A stretch of 7,488 nt of DNA from Paramuribaculum sp. (GTDB lineage: Bacteria; Bacteroidota; Bacteroidia; Bacteroidales; Muribaculaceae): assembly GCA_029051835.1 (NCBI GenBank), contig JAIDKJ010000466.1:1-7488 (forward strand), given 5' to 3'. Shown one piece after another: positions 6,447 through 7,488 of this stretch; position 1 is the stretch's first letter, and each line of letters opens with the position of its first letter. The notes beneath the pieces were generated by a model that searched no databases, was not told where the DNA came from, and saw nothing but the letters and a program-made list of their open reading frames with translations. The translations under genes and the position numbers were made by a program.

Positions 6447-7475
6447 ATGAATCGGAATATCAGCACAATACTCCCCTGCTTTGTCGCGGCATTTGCCGTC
6501 ATGTCATGCGGGAGTCACAATCACGCGGAGTCAAAAGAAGAAGAAGGTCACGACCATGATCATGGTGAGGAAATCGTGATACATCCTGAAGAAGCCGAAA
6601 AATTCGGAATTAAAACCACAGTTATCGCTCCGGCCGAATTTCACAATGTCATACCCGCCAGCGGATCAATTGACTATTCTCCTGAAAGCAACATTACAAT
6701 CAGCAGTCCTGTGGCCGGACGTCTTACATTCGCAAGCCGTATTTCGGTGGGCACGTCTGTCGGAGCCGGACAGCTTATAGCCGATATACGGCCTGATGGT
6801 GTAAGCGGAGGTAATATCGATGCGGCAGCCAAGGCGCGTATGGAGGCTGCAAAACGCGAATTGGACAGAATCACACCGCTTTATGACGATGGTATAGTCA
6901 CCGCTCGCGATCTCAATGCCGCCCGTCTGGCTTATCAGGAAGCTAAGGCAGCGTATTCATCTGCTGCGGCGTCGGGCCGGATTACGTCGCCTATTGCCGG
7001 TGTCGTCGCAGCCTTGCCGGTGACAAACAACGAAATAGTCAGCGTCGGCACACCTATAGCCACTGTAGTCCGCCAGGGACGCTTGACTTTAAGGGTCGAT
7101 GTCGCCGAAAAGTATTATCCCTATCTTGCAGGAGTGACATCATGCAATATTCTCACTCCCGGATCCGACAGATGGATCGCTCTCAGTGAGCTTGACGGAC
7201 GCAAGGAAGGTGTCGTATCAGGCAATAGCAGTGAATCGCGGCAGGGATACGTAACGATGATATTTACTTTTGTCAACGACGGCTCTATCAGTCCAGGTGC
7301 ATTTGCGGAAGTCAATCTGTTGTCGGCGCCCATACAGGATATTATATCGGTGCCGGCCGAGGCTGTCACCGAGCAGCAGGGACAGATCTTTGTCTATCGT
7401 CGTATCGATGCTCACGGATATGAAAAAGTGCCCGTGGTATGCGGAATGCCCGATGGACGTATGATAGAGAGTTAA
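6447..7475 (+). CDS. RND efflux periplasmic adaptor, CusB/HlyD family lipoprotein (possible premature stop)
   Basis: 342 residues before a TAA at 7473-7475. The signal peptide ends in lipobox VMSC with C21, so it is a probable lipoprotein. A His/acid-rich stretch follows (H24, H26, H35, H37, H39), a likely metal-binding site. The first half of the barrel-sandwich (lipoyl-like) domain lies at about 83-115 (ISSPVAGRLTFA), a short alpha-hairpin at about 124-175 (including PLYDDGIVTARDLNAAR) and the second half at about 176-208 (GRITSPIAGVVAALPVTNNEIV). A beta-barrel and the start of the membrane-proximal domain follow. Such adaptors bridge an inner-membrane CusA/CzcA-type pump to a TolC-like channel; those partners would lie beyond the right edge. 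The His-rich N-terminus and upstream His-rich protein point to metal export. The stop falls inside the membrane-proximal domain and the frame continues plausibly after it, so the gene may be disrupted. Start at ATG 6447. Confidence 0.88.
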   Translation: MNRNISTILPCFVAAFAVMSCGSHNHAESKEEEGHDHDHGEEIVIHPEEAEKFGIKTTVIAPAEFHNVIPASGSIDYSPESNITISSPVAGRLTFASRISVGTSVGAGQLIADIRPDGVSGGNIDAAAKARMEAAKRELDRITPLYDDGIVTARDLNAARLAYQEAKAAYSSAAASGRITSPIAGVVAALPVTNNEIVSVGTPIATVVRQGRLTLRVDVAEKYYPYLAGVTSCNILTPGSDRWIALSELDGRKEGVVSGNSSESRQGYVTMIFTFVNDGSISPGAFAEVNLLSAPIQDIISVPAEAVTEQQGQIFVYRRIDAHGYEKVPVVCGMPDGRMIES

Positions 7476-7488
7476 AGCGGTGTGCATC

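Overview
The window reads as accessory-type chromosome from a Bacteroidota bacterium, probably order Bacteroidales and possibly Muribaculaceae. This rests on three things. Promoter-like elements fit the TTTG / TAnnTTTG pattern, there is little Shine-Dalgarno sequence ahead of starts, and the gene families are typical of the group: FtsX/MacB-type permeases beside an NtrC-like regulator and kinase, and a small His-rich protein ahead of a metal-efflux adaptor. The taxonomic call is inference from family resemblance, not from a marker gene.

Left block (1-4299): a divergently arranged, self-contained control circuit. On the minus strand, running off the left edge, is the N-terminal 485 codons of an FtsX/MacB-type ABC transporter permease. 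Diverging from it is a two-gene operon with an ATGA overlap. It encodes a sigma-54-activating response regulator (REC, AAA+ with GAFTGA, Fis-type HTH) and a membrane PAS histidine kinase of the NtrB kind. The 232-bp intergenic region holds a near-consensus sigma-54 promoter facing the permease. Upstream of that promoter are two 17-bp dyads (TGTAAAA-N3-TTWTACA) whose centres are exactly 21 bp apart, the layout expected of enhancer sites for this regulator class. The likely logic is: membrane signal, kinase, regulator bound to the dyads, sigma-54 polymerase, ABC transporter operon.

Middle (4248-5285): a GT2-type glycosyltransferase on the minus strand, converging on the kinase gene and overlapping its 3' end by 52 bp. 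It has its own good Bacteroidota-type promoter. About 480 bp of mostly empty intergenic DNA follows, ending in a second good promoter facing right.

Right block (5711-7488): a metal-efflux-like locus. A small His/Cys-containing protein, probably membrane-anchored or a lipoprotein (DUF6769-like), is followed by a His-rich lipoprotein adaptor of the CusB/HlyD type. A 194-bp element bounded by 19-bp imperfect inverted repeats sits between the two genes and ends 7 bp before the adaptor's start codon. The adaptor reading frame meets a TAA 13 bp before the window edge. The bases after that stop still encode family-like residues in the same frame, so the gene may carry a nonsense mutation or a base-call error. 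No RNA gene, CRISPR array or complete insertion sequence was seen.
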